From Vreelandella maris (lineage in GTDB: Bacteria > Pseudomonadota > Gammaproteobacteria > Pseudomonadales > Halomonadaceae): a DNA stretch of 64,000 nt. Location of the stretch: assembly GCF_013371085.1 (NCBI RefSeq), contig NZ_JABWCV010000016.1, forward strand, positions 1-64,000, given 5' to 3'. The translations under genes and the position numbers were made by a program. Below, piece by piece: positions 38,361-49,559 of the stretch. The notes beneath the pieces are model-generated. The model was not told the origin of the DNA. It saw only the letters and a list, made by a program, of their open reading frames with translations, and made no database searches. Positions within the stretch are counted from its first letter, which is position 1; the number at the start of each line of letters is the position of its first letter.

Positions 38361-41201
38361 ATGACACTGCTTTGGATAGCCTTATTGCCTCTGCTAGGCG
38401 TACTGGTGCCGGCACTTACCGCACAGCGTGGTCGCAGCTTCTGTTCACTTGCGACGGCAGTGCTGCCAGCGACCGCCTTAGTAATGACGCTACTCAACGT
38501 GCCAGCCCTGCTAGACGGTGAGCAACTACGCTTTTCAGTCACATGGATGCCTGAGTTGGCGCTGGACTTAGCGTTCCGCCTCGATGGCCTATCGCTGCTG
38601 TTTAATTTGCTGATACTGGGCATTGGCCTACTGATTATTCTGTATGCCCACTACTACTTGGCAAAAGATGAACCCTTTGGCCGATTCTACGCCTTCCTGA
38701 TGCTTTTTATGGCGTCAATGGTCGGTATTTCAATGTCGGATAACCTGATTCTGCTTTGGCTATTCTGGGAGCTAACCAGTCTCTCTTCGTTTTTACTGAT
38801 CGGTTACTGGTCCTACCGCAGTGATGCGCGCAAAGGCGCACGTATGGCGCTAACGGTGACCGGCGCGGGTGGTCTTGCACTACTGGCTGGTTTACTGCTG
38901 CTAGGCGATATGGCGGGCAGTTTCAATATGGGCGATGTATTAGCCAGCGGAGACGTTATTCTTGCCGACCCGCGCTACCCGCTCATGCTCGGCTTGGTAC
39001 TGCTAGGGGCCTTTACTAAATCCGCACAGTTTCCTTTCCATTTTTGGTTACCCCATGCAATGGCGGCACCCACGCCGGTATCGGCGTATCTCCACTCGGC
39101 GACGATGGTGAAAGCGGGCATTTTCCTGATGGCTCGGTTGCACCCTGCCATCGCAGGTAGCGAGCTGTGGAGCGTGGTCGTCTCCCTGGTCGGCATCGTC
39201 ACCATGCTGTACGGCGCTTGGTTTGCTCTGATGAAAACCGACCTAAAGGGCATTTTAGCGTTCTCCACGGTCAGTCATTTAGGTTTAATCACGGTGTTGT
39301 TAGGCATTGGCAGCCCCATGGCGATCTTGGCCGCGCTGTTCCATATCCTCAACCACGCTACTTTCAAAGCCGCCCTGTTTATGAGCGCAGGCATTATCGA
39401 TCATGAAACCGGCACTCGGGAGCTAAAGCAGCTGGGTGGCCTGAAAAAAGCCATGCCTGTTACCGCGCTTTTGACCACGCTGGCGGCTGCTGCCATGGCG
39501 GGCGTGCCGCTATTTAATGGCTTTTTATCAAAAGAGATGTTCTTTACCGAGTCGCTAGCAACGCCCGTTTTGGGTGGGGTCAGCTGGCTATTACCCGCGC
39601 TAGCGACACTTGGAGGCATCCTCTCGGTCGCTTATTCGCTGCGTTTAGTTCACGCAGTCTTCTTCAAACCTGCCCGTGAAGAACCGCCAAAAACGCCCCA
39701 TGAACCGCCGCATTTGATGCGCCTACCGGTTGAAATCTTAGTGGTGCTTTGCGTTGTGGTTGGCCTATTTCCGGCATTTATGGCGACAGGGTTATTAGAA
39801 CTTGCCAGCGAAGCGGTGATTGGAAGCCCACTCGATTTTCATCTGGCTATCTGGCACGGCGTTAATCTGCCGCTCATTATGAGTTTGCTGGCCTTTGTCG
39901 TCGGTATTGCGCTTTATTGGCGCCATGGCAATGTGCGCCGATTTACTCAACAGTTTGCGGGCATTGACGCCCGGCGCGTTTTTGAGCGCATTCTTATCTC
40001 GATTGGCTACCGCTCGGAGCAACTGATTGCGGCACTGGAAGGCAACTCGCTTCAACGTTATGTGGGTTGGCTATGGCTGGCGGCGCTGGTGATGGGTGGT
40101 ATTGGCCTCGTGCAAATCACCGATTTGACCGGCGCAGCAGGAAATCAGCCGCTGGACGGCATCCTTATTCTAGGCGCAGTGATGCTGATGTTTGGTGGCG
40201 TGGCGACCGCCGCCACCCATCGCTACCGGTTGATTTCGCTATTGATGCTATCGGTAGTAGGGCTGTTCGTTGCACTGACCTTTGCCCGTTTCTCGGCACC
40301 CGATCTAGCGCTGACACAGCTCTCTGTGGAAGTTGTGACCATGATTCTACTGATGCTAGCGCTATTTTTCTTGCCACAAAAAACGCCGCGCGAATCCAGC
40401 CCACTACGCAACGTTCGCGATATGCTACTCGCAGGTACGCTTGGCTTGGTGATCGCCAGCCTTAACTACGCCGTCATGACGCGCGATACGCTGTCGATTT
40501 CCAGTTTCTTTGTGGAAAACAGCAAGCCGGGCGGCGGCGGCTATAATGTCGTCAACGTCATTCTGGTCGACTTCCGGGGTTTCGATACCTTAGGGGAAAT
40601 CACCGTATTGGCCATCGCGGGCCTGGCGATTTTTAAGCTGCTTAACCGCTTACGCCTGTTTATGCCGCACAGTGACGGTGAGGGACGGGTATGGTCACCT
40701 GATCGCTACCCGGCGGTGCTAACGTCAATTTCAATGACACTGCTGCCGTTGGCGCTCTTGGTCTCTGCGTTTATCTTCCTGCGTGGCCACAATCAGCCGG
40801 GCGGTGGTTTTATTGCCGGACTTATTACCGCCGTCGCCCTCATCCTGCTCTATATGGCGCGTGGCGTGGCGTGGGCGCAAGAGCGTCTGGATTTCCCCTT
40901 CCAACCGGTAGCTGTTATCGGGGTCGCCGTTGCCACGCTAACGGGGTTGGGTAGCTGGCTGTTTGGTCATCCCTTCCTAACCTCCGCATTCGGTTACTTC
41001 AGCCTACCGCTGATCGGCACCTTTGAACTGGCTACCGCGCTGCTCTTTGATCTGGGCGTGTACTTAGCCGTGGTAGGCGCCACGCTGATGATTTTGGCCA
41101 ACCTTGGCAAAGTCACTACGGCGCACCGACCGGTGACTGAAACCTCGGGAAAAGACACCGATGCCGCTGCTGCAACCTCTTCTGCTAAGGAGCCTCGCTA
41201 A
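38361..41201 (+). CDS. mrpA: Mrp Na+/H+ antiporter subunit A, fused with subunit B
   Basis: A 946-residue membrane subunit related to NuoL, forming a main proton path of the Mrp complex. The conserved Glu lies in [20 protein letters not shown] and the Lys in [15 protein letters not shown], with [15 protein letters not shown] further on. The C-terminal part contains DALTRFDTLGE-like [14 protein letters not shown] and then MrpB-like sequence ([15 protein letters not shown]), so A and B are one polypeptide, as in group 2 Mrp systems. First gene of the operon; its TAA shares a base with the next ATG (TAATG). Likely important for salt and alkali tolerance. Confidence 0.95.
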   Translation: MTLLWIALLPLLGVLVPALTAQRGRSFCSLATAVLPATALVMTLLNVPALLDGEQLRFSVTWMPELALDLAFRLDGLSLLFNLLILGIGLLIILYAHYYLAKDEPFGRFYAFLMLFMASMVGISMSDNLILLWLFWELTSLSSFLLIGYWSYRSDARKGARMALTVTGAGGLALLAGLLLLGDMAGSFNMGDVLASGDVILADPRYPLMLGLVLLGAFTKSAQFPFHFWLPHAMAAPTPVSAYLHSATMVKAGIFLMARLHPAIAGSELWSVVVSLVGIVTMLYGAWFALMKTDLKGILAFSTVSHLGLITVLLGIGSPMAILAALFHILNHATFKAALFMSAGIIDHETGTRELKQLGGLKKAMPVTALLTTLAAAAMAGVPLFNGFLSKEMFFTESLATPVLGGVSWLLPALATLGGILSVAYSLRLVHAVFFKPAREEPPKTPHEPPHLMRLPVEILVVLCVVVGLFPAFMATGLLELASEAVIGSPLDFHLAIWHGVNLPLIMSLLAFVVGIALYWRHGNVRRFTQQFAGIDARRVFERILISIGYRSEQLIAALEGNSLQRYVGWLWLAALVMGGIGLVQITDLTGAAGNQPLDGILILGAVMLMFGGVATAATHRYRLISLLMLSVVGLFVALTFARFSAPDLALTQLSVEVVTMILLMLALFFLPQKTPRESSPLRNVRDMLLAGTLGLVIASLNYAVMTRDTLSISSFFVENSKPGGGGYNVVNVILVDFRGFDTLGEITVLAIAGLAIFKLLNRLRLFMPHSDGEGRVWSPDRYPAVLTSISMTLLPLALLVSAFIFLRGHNQPGGGFIAGLITAVALILLYMARGVAWAQERLDFPFQPVAVIGVAVATLTGLGSWLFGHPFLTSAFGYFSLPLIGTFELATALLFDLGVYLAVVGATLMILANLGKVTTAHRPVTETSGKDTDAAAATSSAKEPR

Positions 41202-41533
41202 TGGAACTGCTCTATGCAATGACCACCGGTGTCTTAACCGCCTGCGGTCTCTACTTAACCTTGCGAGGCCGCACCTTTCCCGTGGTGGTCGGCCTAACGC
41301 TGCTCTCTTACGCAGTGAACTTGTTTCTGTTTTCGATGGGGGGTCTCACCACTGATGGGCCAGCCATTGTGTCCGAAGGAACGAACTATGCCGACCCACT
41401 CCCTCAGGCGCTAGTGCTCACGGCCATTGTGATCGGCTTTGCGATGACCGCCTTCGTGGTAATTCTAGCCATGCGGGCGCGCAGTGAAGTGGGTAACGAC
41501 CACGTCGACGGTAAAAAGGAAGACCGAGAATGA
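41201..41533 (+). CDS. mrpC: Mrp Na+/H+ antiporter subunit C
   Basis: A 110-residue three-span protein related to NuoK. It contains TGVLTACGLYLTLRGRTFPV and DPLPQALVLTAIVIGFAMTA, the family's standard motif with the conserved region DPLPQALVLTAIVIG. The ATG overlaps the mrpA stop by one base, and its own stop overlaps mrpD by four (ATGA). Length matches MrpC/MnhC. Confidence 0.95.
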   Translation: MELLYAMTTGVLTACGLYLTLRGRTFPVVVGLTLLSYAVNLFLFSMGGLTTDGPAIVSEGTNYADPLPQALVLTAIVIGFAMTAFVVILAMRARSEVGNDHVDGKKEDRE

Positions 41534-43044
41534 TGCAGCACCTGATTGTTTTTCCTGTCGTTTTACCGCTAGTGGCGGGTATATTACTGCTCTACCAACG
41601 GCAAGGCTTAGTGCGCTATAAGCGTGCCGTCAGCGTTGCCGCCACCGTGTTATTACTGCTGGTTGCAACCGGCCTTTTGCGCCAAGCCGCCAGTGATCAG
41701 GTGACTTATTATGCCCTGGGCGATTGGCAAGCACCGTTCGGCATTGTGCTAGTACTGGATCGCCTGTCAGCACTGATGCTGCTGGTCACTGCTGTTTTAG
41801 CGGTTGGCGCAGTGGTATTTGCCTGCGCGGGAGATGATGAAAAAGGCAGTAACTTTCATGGCCTTTTTCAGTGGCAACTGCTGGGCATCAACGGCGCCTT
41901 TTTAACCGGTGATTTGTTTAACCTGTTCGTCTTTTTTGAAGTACTGCTATTAGCCTCTTACGCTCTGCTTTTGCACGGTGGAGGTAAAGCGCGCATTCAA
42001 GCCAGCGTCCACTACGTGGTTCTTAATCTGGCAGGCTCTTCGCTGTTTCTCATCGCAGTGGGGATTCTGTACGGCGCCACGGGCACGCTCAATATGGCCG
42101 ATATGGCGATCCGCGTGGCTGAACTGCCTACAGAGCGTGAAGGCTTAGTCACCGCCGGCGCATTAATGCTACTGGTGGTGTTTGGGTTAAAAGCCGCCAT
42201 CCTGCCTCTCTATTTCTGGCTACCCAAAGCCTATGCATCCGCGCCTGCGCCAGTGGCGGCGCTGTTTGCCATAATGACCAAGGTAGGTATCTACGCTATT
42301 CTGCGTGTCTATTCACTGCTGTTTGGTGACACCGCTGGCGGGCTGGAAGCACTGGAGCAATCTTGGGTTTGGTGGCTCTCGCTTGCCACCTTGGCGGCCG
42401 CTGGTGTCGGCGTAATGGCCGCACGAGATTTGCGCTTGCTGGTAGCTTATTTGGTGTTGGTATCCGTAGGCACGCTGCTGGCGGGTATCGGCATGCGCTC
42501 ACCTCAGGCTGTCTCGGCCCTGCTCTATTACCTGATCCACACCACGCTGGTTACCGGTGGTTTGTTCCTGTTAGCGGAAATGATCAGCCTGCAGCGTGGT
42601 AAAGCGGGGACGCGCCTGGTGAAGGGTCGTCCGATGGTTCAGGGCGCTGGACTCGCTATGCTATTTTTCGTTGGCGCCATCGCCGTCGCTGGCGTTCCGC
42701 CGTTTTCAGGCGCTATCGGCAAGGCATTAATGCTTAATGCTGCCGAAGGCACGCAGCGTCTCTGGCTTTGGCCGTTACTGCTGTTGACCAGCCTAGCCTC
42801 GCTGATTGCGCTTTCCCGCGCAGGCTCTACGCTGTTTTGGCGTAGCCACCGTGGCAACATTAGTGGTTCACCGTTAGCCCGGCGCCAGTGGTTTGGCGTT
42901 ATCTGGCTGCTTAGTGCAGCACCGCTGTTGGTTGCACTGGCAGGGCCAGTAAGCAGCTACACTCAAGCCACCGCTGATCAATTAGCCAACCCTCAGGTGC
43001 TAATTCGCACGCTACTACCCAATGCTACTGGAGATGCCCAATGA
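41530..43044 (+). CDS. mrpD: Mrp Na+/H+ antiporter subunit D
   Basis: A 504-residue proton-translocating subunit related to NuoN and NuoM. Landmarks are TGDLFNLFVFFEVLLLASYA with the conserved Glu, LKAAILPLYFWLPKAYASAP with the conserved Lys, and AIAVAGVPPFSGAIGKALML. About fourteen hydrophobic segments are expected. Translation is coupled to mrpC and mrpE by four-base overlaps. Confidence 0.95.
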   Translation: MMQHLIVFPVVLPLVAGILLLYQRQGLVRYKRAVSVAATVLLLLVATGLLRQAASDQVTYYALGDWQAPFGIVLVLDRLSALMLLVTAVLAVGAVVFACAGDDEKGSNFHGLFQWQLLGINGAFLTGDLFNLFVFFEVLLLASYALLLHGGGKARIQASVHYVVLNLAGSSLFLIAVGILYGATGTLNMADMAIRVAELPTEREGLVTAGALMLLVVFGLKAAILPLYFWLPKAYASAPAPVAALFAIMTKVGIYAILRVYSLLFGDTAGGLEALEQSWVWWLSLATLAAAGVGVMAARDLRLLVAYLVLVSVGTLLAGIGMRSPQAVSALLYYLIHTTLVTGGLFLLAEMISLQRGKAGTRLVKGRPMVQGAGLAMLFFVGAIAVAGVPPFSGAIGKALMLNAAEGTQRLWLWPLLLLTSLASLIALSRAGSTLFWRSHRGNISGSPLARRQWFGVIWLLSAAPLLVALAGPVSSYTQATADQLANPQVLIRTLLPNATGDAQ

Positions 43045-43538
43045 TCGCCCCGCGCTCCTGGCTACCCACGCCTGTATTATCGATACTGCTACTTGTTGTG
43101 TGGTTGTTGTTAGTACGCAGCTACGCGTTTGGTCAGTTCGTGTTAGGCGGCTCATTAGCTATTTTGATTCCCCTACTGACCCATCGGTTTTGGGATGCAC
43201 GGTCTCTTATCGCCAAACCCTTTGCCTTGCTGCGTTTTATCTTCCGTGTGCTGGGCGACATCATCACCGCGAACTTTGAAGTGGCTTATCTAATCGCCAA
43301 CCCATGGCGCAAGCTTAAACCCCATTTTATTGAATACCCGCTAATGCTAGAGGAGCGGTTCACCATCACGCTGCTCGCCAGCACGATCAGCCTGACACCG
43401 GGCACCGTGTCGGCCAATCTGCGCATGGATGGTAAATCACTGCTGATTCACGCCTTAAACGTGGACGATGAGGAAGTGCTGATTAACCAGATTCGCGAGC
43501 GCTATGAACGCCCACTCAAGGAGATCTACGAATGTTAA
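43041..43538 (+). CDS. mrpE: Mrp Na+/H+ antiporter subunit E
   Basis: A 165-residue subunit with two or three N-terminal spans (SILLLVVWLLLVRSYAFGQF and the following segments) and a cytosolic domain with TITLLASTISLTPGTVSANL and LLIHALNVDD, the typical MrpE signature. The ATG overlaps the mrpD stop. The mrpF start lies seven bases before its own stop. Confidence 0.94.
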   Translation: MIAPRSWLPTPVLSILLLVVWLLLVRSYAFGQFVLGGSLAILIPLLTHRFWDARSLIAKPFALLRFIFRVLGDIITANFEVAYLIANPWRKLKPHFIEYPLMLEERFTITLLASTISLTPGTVSANLRMDGKSLLIHALNVDDEEVLINQIRERYERPLKEIYEC

Positions 43539-43801
43539 GCACTGCACTCTATGTCACCTTAGCTCTGGTCGTGATGGCGCTGTTGATGAACCTCTACCGC
43601 CTGACCATTGGGCCCAGCTTGCCTGATCGCGTACTCGCGTTAGACACCATGTACGTTAACTCCATTGCGCTTATCGTACTGCTGGGGCTGTGGCTGAACA
43701 GCAAAACCTATTTCGAGTCAGCGCTGTTGATCGCAATGCTAGGTTTTATCAGCACCGTGGCGGTGTGCAAATATATTCTGCGCGGAGACATCATCGAATG
43801 A
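43532..43801 (+). CDS. mrpF: Mrp Na+/H+ antiporter subunit F
   Basis: An 89-residue, three-span subunit. The central motif GPSLPDRVLALDTMYVNSIA is diagnostic of MrpF/MnhF (pattern GPxxPDRVxALD). The start overlaps the mrpE end by seven bases. Length is normal. Confidence 0.94.
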   Translation: MLSTALYVTLALVVMALLMNLYRLTIGPSLPDRVLALDTMYVNSIALIVLLGLWLNSKTYFESALLIAMLGFISTVAVCKYILRGDIIE

Positions 43802-43844
43802 TTAACAGGAGCTATCGAACGATGAATATCAGCCAGGGGGATTT

Positions 43845-44231
43845 ATGTCAGTAATCGTTGAAGCACTTATTTCACTGCTGCTGATCGCTGGCGGGATCTT
43901 TGTCTTTATCGGTTCGCTGGGGATGGCGCACCTGCGCGATTTCTATATGCGCCTGCATGGCCCCACCAAGGCCACCACCTTGGGCATCGGCTGTATGCTC
44001 ATCGCTTCGATGCTGTATTTCTGGAGCGTGGACGGCAAACCGGATATCCAAGAACTGCTGATTACGCTTTTCCTGTTTATCACCGCCCCCGTCAGCGCCC
44101 ACCTGCTGGCCAAATCTGGCTTGCACCTGCGTTTAAAGCACGCTGATAAAACCCAGGGTAAGCCGGTAGAGCTGCGTCCAGAAGAAGTCGGCGACAAACC
44201 GGTACCGCACCCCGATAAAGGCCATGGCTGA
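43845..44231 (+). CDS. mrpG: Mrp Na+/H+ antiporter subunit G
   Basis: A 128-residue three-span subunit. The family motif GSLGMAHLRDFYMRLHGPTK is intact, followed by a hydrophilic C-terminal tail rich in Lys, Pro and Glu. An AGGGGG site lies six bases before the ATG. It is separated from mrpF by 43 bp, the only gap in the operon, and is followed by a strong terminator. Confidence 0.94.
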   Translation: MSVIVEALISLLLIAGGIFVFIGSLGMAHLRDFYMRLHGPTKATTLGIGCMLIASMLYFWSVDGKPDIQELLITLFLFITAPVSAHLLAKSGLHLRLKHADKTQGKPVELRPEEVGDKPVPHPDKGHG

Positions 44232-44244
44232 AACGGCATAAAAT

Positions 44245-44282
44245 AAAAAGCGGGTGGTGCCGAAAAGCACCACCCGCTTTTT
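44245..44282. terminator. Bidirectional terminator between mrpG and serB
   Basis: AAAAAGCGGGTGGTGC (44245-44260) pairs perfectly with GCACCACCCGCTTTTT (44267-44282) around CGAAAA. A/T tracts flank the stem on both strands, so it can serve both convergent transcripts. Confidence 0.92.
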
Positions 44283-44304
44283 TACTTCCTACTCTTATAC
44301 TGCT

Positions 44305-45231
44305 CTACGGTGTTAAATCCTGCTGCTGATAGCCGAGCAGGTAGAGCACACCGTCAAGACCCGATGTCGATATCGCCTGACACGCTTGGGCACGCACCAA
44401 CGGCTTGGCCCGAAACGCAATGCCCATCCCCGCTTTGGCCAGCATTTTAAGATCGTTGGCACCGTCACCCACGGCTATCGTCTGATCGAGGCTAAAGCCC
44501 TGCCGGAATGCAATGACTTCGAGCAGCTCGGCTTTGCGCTCAGCATCTACGATTGGTTCGCTTACTTCGCCGGTCACTTTGCCATTTTCAATGATCAGCT
44601 CATTAGCATGGATCTCGTCAAAGCCAAGCTTCTTCTGTAAGTGGAGGGCAAAGTAGGTAAAGCCACCTGAGAGTATGGCGGTGCGATAGCCTAACCGCTT
44701 TAGATTGATCATCAGGCGTTCAACGCCTTCCATCAACGGCAACTCCTCAGCGATTTCCGCCAGCACCGACTCATCCAAACCGACCAGTTTGCTCATCCGC
44801 TCGCGAAAGCTCGCCTTGAAATCAATTTCCCCGCGCATGGCACGCTCGGTGACTTCAGCGACTTCTTCACCCACGCCATGGCGGCGAGCAAGCTCATCAA
44901 TCACCTCAGCTTTAATCAACGTGGAGTCCATATCGAAACAGACCAAACGGGGCTGCACGTGATCGCGAGTATCAGGTTGGGCAACGATATCAATACCCAG
45001 CGTTTCACTCAGCAAAAGCGCGGCGTCGCGCACTGCTTTGCTATCTGCGTCACCAGACAAGCAGTATTCAATACAGTCGATGCCTTCACCTGACTGAAAT
45101 GAGACATCGGCAAGCCGCTGGGTACTCTCCACGTTCAGATTAAACTGCGTAATGAGAGCATCTACCTGCGCTTGAATGTCGGCGGTTAAATCCGACGCTA
45201 GTACGGTTAGGATCAAATCACCGCGTGCCAT
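44305..45231 (-). CDS. serB: Phosphoserine phosphatase
   Basis: A 308-residue HAD-family enzyme for the last step of serine synthesis. HAD motif I is CFDMDSTLI with Asp100 and Asp102; motif II is ILSGGFTYF; the Lys motif and DGANDLKMLAKAGMGIAF (motif III) are intact. The N-terminal 85 residues form an ACT-like regulatory domain, as in other proteobacterial SerB. It lies three bases after parC on the same strand, so parE-parC-serB could be co-transcribed. Confidence 0.95.
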   Translation of the reverse strand: MARGDLILTVLASDLTADIQAQVDALITQFNLNVESTQRLADVSFQSGEGIDCIEYCLSGDADSKAVRDAALLLSETLGIDIVAQPDTRDHVQPRLVCFDMDSTLIKAEVIDELARRHGVGEEVAEVTERAMRGEIDFKASFRERMSKLVGLDESVLAEIAEELPLMEGVERLMINLKRLGYRTAILSGGFTYFALHLQKKLGFDEIHANELIIENGKVTGEVSEPIVDAERKAELLEVIAFRQGFSLDQTIAVGDGANDLKMLAKAGMGIAFRAKPLVRAQACQAISTSGLDGVLYLLGYQQQDLTP

Positions 45232-45234
45232 TAC

Positions 45235-47490
45235 TTACTCCCCTGCCTCTAGTCGATCTACTTTCTGGAAGCCGCGGGGCAGCTTGCTACCACGCCGACC
45301 ACGCTCACCGCGATAGTATGCCAAGTCGTCGGCTTTTAGTGTCAGCTTGCGCTTGCCTGCATGGATCAACAGCGCATCACTGGCGGCTAGCACCACAATG
45401 CCGGTAACAAACTCCTCCCGGCGGGCGGCTCTTGGGCCTGGGATATCGAGCATTTTATTGCCCTTACCTTTAGACATCTCGGGTAACTGATCCAAGGGGA
45501 ACAGCAGCAGTCGGCCCTCATTTGAAACAGAAGCCACCCACAGCTCCTCGTCGCCCTCAGGCACTTCCACTGGCGCCATGACATTGCAGCCCTTGGGCAG
45601 GCTAAGTACCGCTTTACCGGCTTTGTTTTTACCGGTGAGCGTATCAAGCCGCGCCACAAAGCCATAGCCGCCATCAGTGGCAAGTACGAAGCGCCGTTCC
45701 GGTGGCGCAAACATCAGCCCCGCCATTTTCGCTCCGGCGGCAACGTTAGCACGCCCGGTAACCGGCTCACCCTGGCCCCGCGCACTGGGTAAGTTATGCG
45801 CAGACAGCGTATAGGCACGCCCGGTATCGTCCAGTAGCACCAGCGGCTGGTTGGTTTTACCTTTTGCCGCCAGTTGGAAACTATCCCCGGCTTTATAGGA
45901 GAGCCCTTCGGGGTCGATATCATGTCCCTTGGCCGCACGAATCCAGCCTTTATCCGAGAGCACCACGGTAATGGGGTCAGCGCCTAACAGTTCTACTTCA
46001 GACAGCGCCTTGGACTCTGCCCGCTCAACCAACGGTGAGCGGCGCTCATCACCATGCTCTTTACCCGCTGCGCGAATCTCTTTTTCGATCAGCGTTGTGA
46101 GCTTGGCTTCGCTGCCCAGCAGACCTTCTAAATATTTGCGCTCTTTTTCCAGCTCATTCTGCTCACCGCGAATTTTCATCTCTTCGAGTTTGGCAAGATG
46201 ACGCAGGCGCAGCTCTAAAATGGCTTCCGCTTGGCGCTCGGAGAGGCTGAAGGTCGCAATCAGCGAGGCTTTCGGATCATCCTCTTCACGAATAATGCGG
46301 ATCACTTCGTCAAGATCGAGGTAGGCAATCAGCAGGCCTTCCAGGATATGTAAACGATCTTCGACTTTGCCTAGGCGGTGCTCTAAACGACGACGCACCG
46401 TGCTACGGCGGAACTGAAGCCATTCGCCTAGCATTTCCGGCAGCGGCATGACCCGTGGGCGCCCATCCAGGCCGATCACGTTCATGTTCACCCGCACGTT
46501 TTTTTCCAAGTCGGTGGTGGCGAACAGGTGCGCCATCAGCGATTCAACGTCAATGCGGTTGGAGCGCGGCTCAATGACCAGCCGGGTCGGCTCTTCATGA
46601 GTCGACTCATCGCGCAGGTCGGCCACCATGGGCAGTTTTTTGGCCTGCATTTGCGCGGCGATCTGCTCCAGCACCTTGGCACCGCTGACTTGGTAGGGTA
46701 CCGAGGTAATAACGATATTGGCTTCTTCGCGGATGTAGCGGGCGCGCAGTTTGACCGAGCCGCGGCCTGATTCGTAGAGCTTACGCAGGTCCGCAGGCAG
46801 GGTAATAATTTCCGCATCGGTAGGGAAATCCGGCGCAGGCACGAATTCCATTAAATCGGCAGTGGTCGCCTTGGGGTTGCGCAGCAGATGGCAGGTGGCT
46901 TCGACGACTTCCGACACATTGTGCGGCGGAATATCGGTAGCCATACCGACAGCAATCCCAGTACCGCCATTGAGCAGCACATGGGGTAATTTCGCGGGGA
47001 GTACCAGCGGCTCTTGCATGGTGCCGTCGAAGTTGGGTGCCCAATCGACGGTGCCTTGGCCTAGTTCACCCAGCAGCACTTCGGCGAACTTGGAGAGTTT
47101 GGCCTCGGTGTAGCGCATGGCGGCGAAGGATTTGGGGTCATCAGGGCTACCCCAGTTGCCTTGGCCATCCACCAATGGGTAACGGTAGCTAAACGGCTGC
47201 GCCATCAGCACCATGGCTTCATAGCAGGCGCTGTCGCCATGGGGATGAAACTTACCCAGCACGTCACCAACGGTACGAGCCGATTTTTTGTACTTGGCGT
47301 TGGCATGCAACGCCAGCTCCCGCATGGCGTAAATGATGCGGCGCTGAACGGGCTTCATACCGTCGCCGATATTGGGCAGTGCACGGTCTAGAATGACGTA
47401 CATCGAGTAATCGAGGTACGCTTTTTCGGTGTAGTCGCGCAGGGAGAGACGTTCGACGTCGCCCTCCGCTACTTGAATATCCATGGTCAT
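45235..47490 (-). CDS. parC: DNA topoisomerase IV subunit A
   Basis: A 751-residue DNA-cleaving subunit of topoisomerase IV, which unlinks replicated chromosomes. The active tyrosine is in [10 protein letters not shown]. The quinolone-determining region [17 protein letters not shown] has the sensitive-type Ser and Glu. [11 protein letters not shown], with Trp rather than the Phe of GyrA, identifies ParC. The C-terminal propeller is shorter than in GyrA and lacks a clear GyrA box. It follows parE by six bases. Confidence 0.96.
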   Translation of the reverse strand: MTMDIQVAEGDVERLSLRDYTEKAYLDYSMYVILDRALPNIGDGMKPVQRRIIYAMRELALHANAKYKKSARTVGDVLGKFHPHGDSACYEAMVLMAQPFSYRYPLVDGQGNWGSPDDPKSFAAMRYTEAKLSKFAEVLLGELGQGTVDWAPNFDGTMQEPLVLPAKLPHVLLNGGTGIAVGMATDIPPHNVSEVVEATCHLLRNPKATTADLMEFVPAPDFPTDAEIITLPADLRKLYESGRGSVKLRARYIREEANIVITSVPYQVSGAKVLEQIAAQMQAKKLPMVADLRDESTHEEPTRLVIEPRSNRIDVESLMAHLFATTDLEKNVRVNMNVIGLDGRPRVMPLPEMLGEWLQFRRSTVRRRLEHRLGKVEDRLHILEGLLIAYLDLDEVIRIIREEDDPKASLIATFSLSERQAEAILELRLRHLAKLEEMKIRGEQNELEKERKYLEGLLGSEAKLTTLIEKEIRAAGKEHGDERRSPLVERAESKALSEVELLGADPITVVLSDKGWIRAAKGHDIDPEGLSYKAGDSFQLAAKGKTNQPLVLLDDTGRAYTLSAHNLPSARGQGEPVTGRANVAAGAKMAGLMFAPPERRFVLATDGGYGFVARLDTLTGKNKAGKAVLSLPKGCNVMAPVEVPEGDEELWVASVSNEGRLLLFPLDQLPEMSKGKGNKMLDIPGPRAARREEFVTGIVVLAASDALLIHAGKRKLTLKADDLAYYRGERGRRGSKLPRGFQKVDRLEAGE

Positions 47491-47496
47491 CGGGGG

Positions 47497-49392
47497 TTAT
47501 ACCTCAATGTCTGCGAGGTTGCCGTAATCTTCCAGCCACTTTTTGCGATCACTGGCACGCTTTTTGGCCAGCAGCATATCCATCATTTCCATGGTGCCGT
47601 CGCCTTCCGTTAAAGTGAGCTGGACGAGGCGTCGAGTTTCCGTCGACATGGTGGTTTCACGCAGTTGCAGCGGGCTCATCTCACCCAGGCCCTTGAAGCG
47701 CTGGACGTTGGGCGTGCCACGCTTGTTAGCGAGCTGCTTGAGAATGGCGGCTTTTTCGCTCTCATCCAGGGCGTAATGCACTTCTTTGCCCAAATCGATG
47801 CGGTAAAGCGGTGGCATCGCGACATAGACATGCCCTGCATCCACCAAACTGGGGAAGTGGCGCACGAACAGTGCGCAGAGCAGCGTCGCGATGTGCAGGC
47901 CGTCAGAGTCGGCATCTGCGAGAATACAGATCTTGTGGTAGCGCAGCTTTTCCAGATCAGCGCTGCCGGGGTCGGCGCCAATCGCCACGGCGATATCATG
48001 AACTTCCTGGGAGCCGTAGATATCGTGAGTTTCCACTTCCCAGGTATTGAGGATCTTGCCGCGCAGCGGCAAGATCGCCTGGGTTTCACGGTTACGCGCC
48101 TGCTTGGCACTGCCACCCGCCGAGTCCCCTTCGACTAAAAACAGCTCGCTCTGAGCAGGGTCCTGACCGGAGCAGTCCGCCAGCTTACCGGGCAGCGCCG
48201 GGCCGGAAGTGACCTTTTTACGGGCCACTTTTTTGGCTTTTTTCTGACGATTTTGCGCCGCGCTAATGACAAGTTCGGCAATCGCTTCGGCCTGATCCAC
48301 GTGGTGGTTAAGCCACAGCGAGAAAGCGTCTTTCACCACCCCCGATACAAAGCCAGCAATGGTGCGCGACGAGAGCCGCTCTTTGGTTTGTCCGGCAAAC
48401 TGGGGGTCGAGCATTTTTACCGAGAGCACAAAAGAGGCGCGCTCCCAAAGGTCATCGGCGGTCAATTTAATTCCACGGGGCAGCAGGCTGCGGTATTCAC
48501 AGAACTCCCGCAGCGCATCCAGCAGCCCTGAACGAAAGCCGTTGACGTGAGTGCCGCCCTGCGGGGTGGGGATCAGGTTGACGTAACTCTCCAGCAGCGC
48601 TTCACCGCCTTCCGGTAGCCATTGAACCGCCCAATCGACCCCATGTTCGTCGTCATTGAAGTGGCCAACGAAAGGTTCGCGGGGGAGCACTTCGTAGCCG
48701 TCGGTGGCTTCAACCAAATAGTCGCGCAGGCCATCGGCAAATTCCCACTCGGTGGTAGTGCCGTCGGGTTCGACCAAGGTGACTTTCAAGCCGGGGCAAA
48801 GCACTGCCTTGGCACGCAGCAGGTGTTTCAGTCGCGTTAGCGCGAGCTTGGGACTATCGAAGTAGCTTTCGTCCGGCCAGAAGCGCACCAGCGTGCCGCT
48901 TGCTCGCTTGGGGGCTTTGCCAATTTCATGCAGCTCTTCGACTTTCTCGCCGAACTCGAAGGCCATGGCATGGCATGCGCCATCGCGGGTGACTTCCACA
49001 TCTAAGCGGCGCGACAGCGCGTTAACCACCGACACCCCTACCCCATGCAAACCGCCCGAGAAGCGGTAGCTCGTGGAAGAGAACTTACCGCCCGAGTGTA
49101 GCTTGGTAAATATCAGTTCAACGCCTGAGACACCGTGCTCAGGATGCAGATCGATCGGCATCCCTCGGCCGTTGTCCTGTACTTCGATCCCGCCGTCGCT
49201 ATGCAGCACGACGTTGATCATGGTGGCGTGACCCGCCAGCGCTTCATCGACGCTGTTATCTATGACTTCCTGGGCTAAGTGATTGGGGCGTGTGGTGTCG
49301 GTATACATACCGGGACGCTTACGTACCGGCTCGAGCCCGGACAGGACTTCGATGGAACTCGCGCCGTACTGAGAGGCATCAAACTGGGTCAT
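47497..49392 (-). CDS. parE: DNA topoisomerase IV subunit B
   Basis: A 631-residue ATPase subunit. The GHKL site shows EVIDNSVDEALAGHA and QDNGRGMPIDLHPEH, with GGLHGVGVSVVNALS. The TOPRIM domain shows LVEGDSAGGSAKQARNRETQ and DADSDGLHIATLL. Length matches ParE (630), well short of GyrB (about 805), and adjacency to parC agrees. The 339-bp region upstream holds a palindromic repeat element. Confidence 0.96.
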   Translation of the reverse strand: MTQFDASQYGASSIEVLSGLEPVRKRPGMYTDTTRPNHLAQEVIDNSVDEALAGHATMINVVLHSDGGIEVQDNGRGMPIDLHPEHGVSGVELIFTKLHSGGKFSSTSYRFSGGLHGVGVSVVNALSRRLDVEVTRDGACHAMAFEFGEKVEELHEIGKAPKRASGTLVRFWPDESYFDSPKLALTRLKHLLRAKAVLCPGLKVTLVEPDGTTTEWEFADGLRDYLVEATDGYEVLPREPFVGHFNDDEHGVDWAVQWLPEGGEALLESYVNLIPTPQGGTHVNGFRSGLLDALREFCEYRSLLPRGIKLTADDLWERASFVLSVKMLDPQFAGQTKERLSSRTIAGFVSGVVKDAFSLWLNHHVDQAEAIAELVISAAQNRQKKAKKVARKKVTSGPALPGKLADCSGQDPAQSELFLVEGDSAGGSAKQARNRETQAILPLRGKILNTWEVETHDIYGSQEVHDIAVAIGADPGSADLEKLRYHKICILADADSDGLHIATLLCALFVRHFPSLVDAGHVYVAMPPLYRIDLGKEVHYALDESEKAAILKQLANKRGTPNVQRFKGLGEMSPLQLRETTMSTETRRLVQLTLTEGDGTMEMMDMLLAKKRASDRKKWLEDYGNLADIEV

Positions 49393-49559
49393 GTAACGTC
49401 GATTCCTGAAAAAATAGTGCTAGCAGCCTCGCTGGGCGTTATGTCAGTGGTTAAAAGCAGACGTTAAAAATAGAGTTCAGCAGTTTACAAAGAGCCACAG
49501 GATAGCGGAAAAGCAAAAAGCTGTATATCTAGCCATGCTTCATGCTTATTACCAGGGGC

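Noticed and set aside
45235..49392. gyrA/gyrB
   Set aside because: [11 protein letters not shown], the short ParE length of 631 residues and the gene pairing point to parC/parE.
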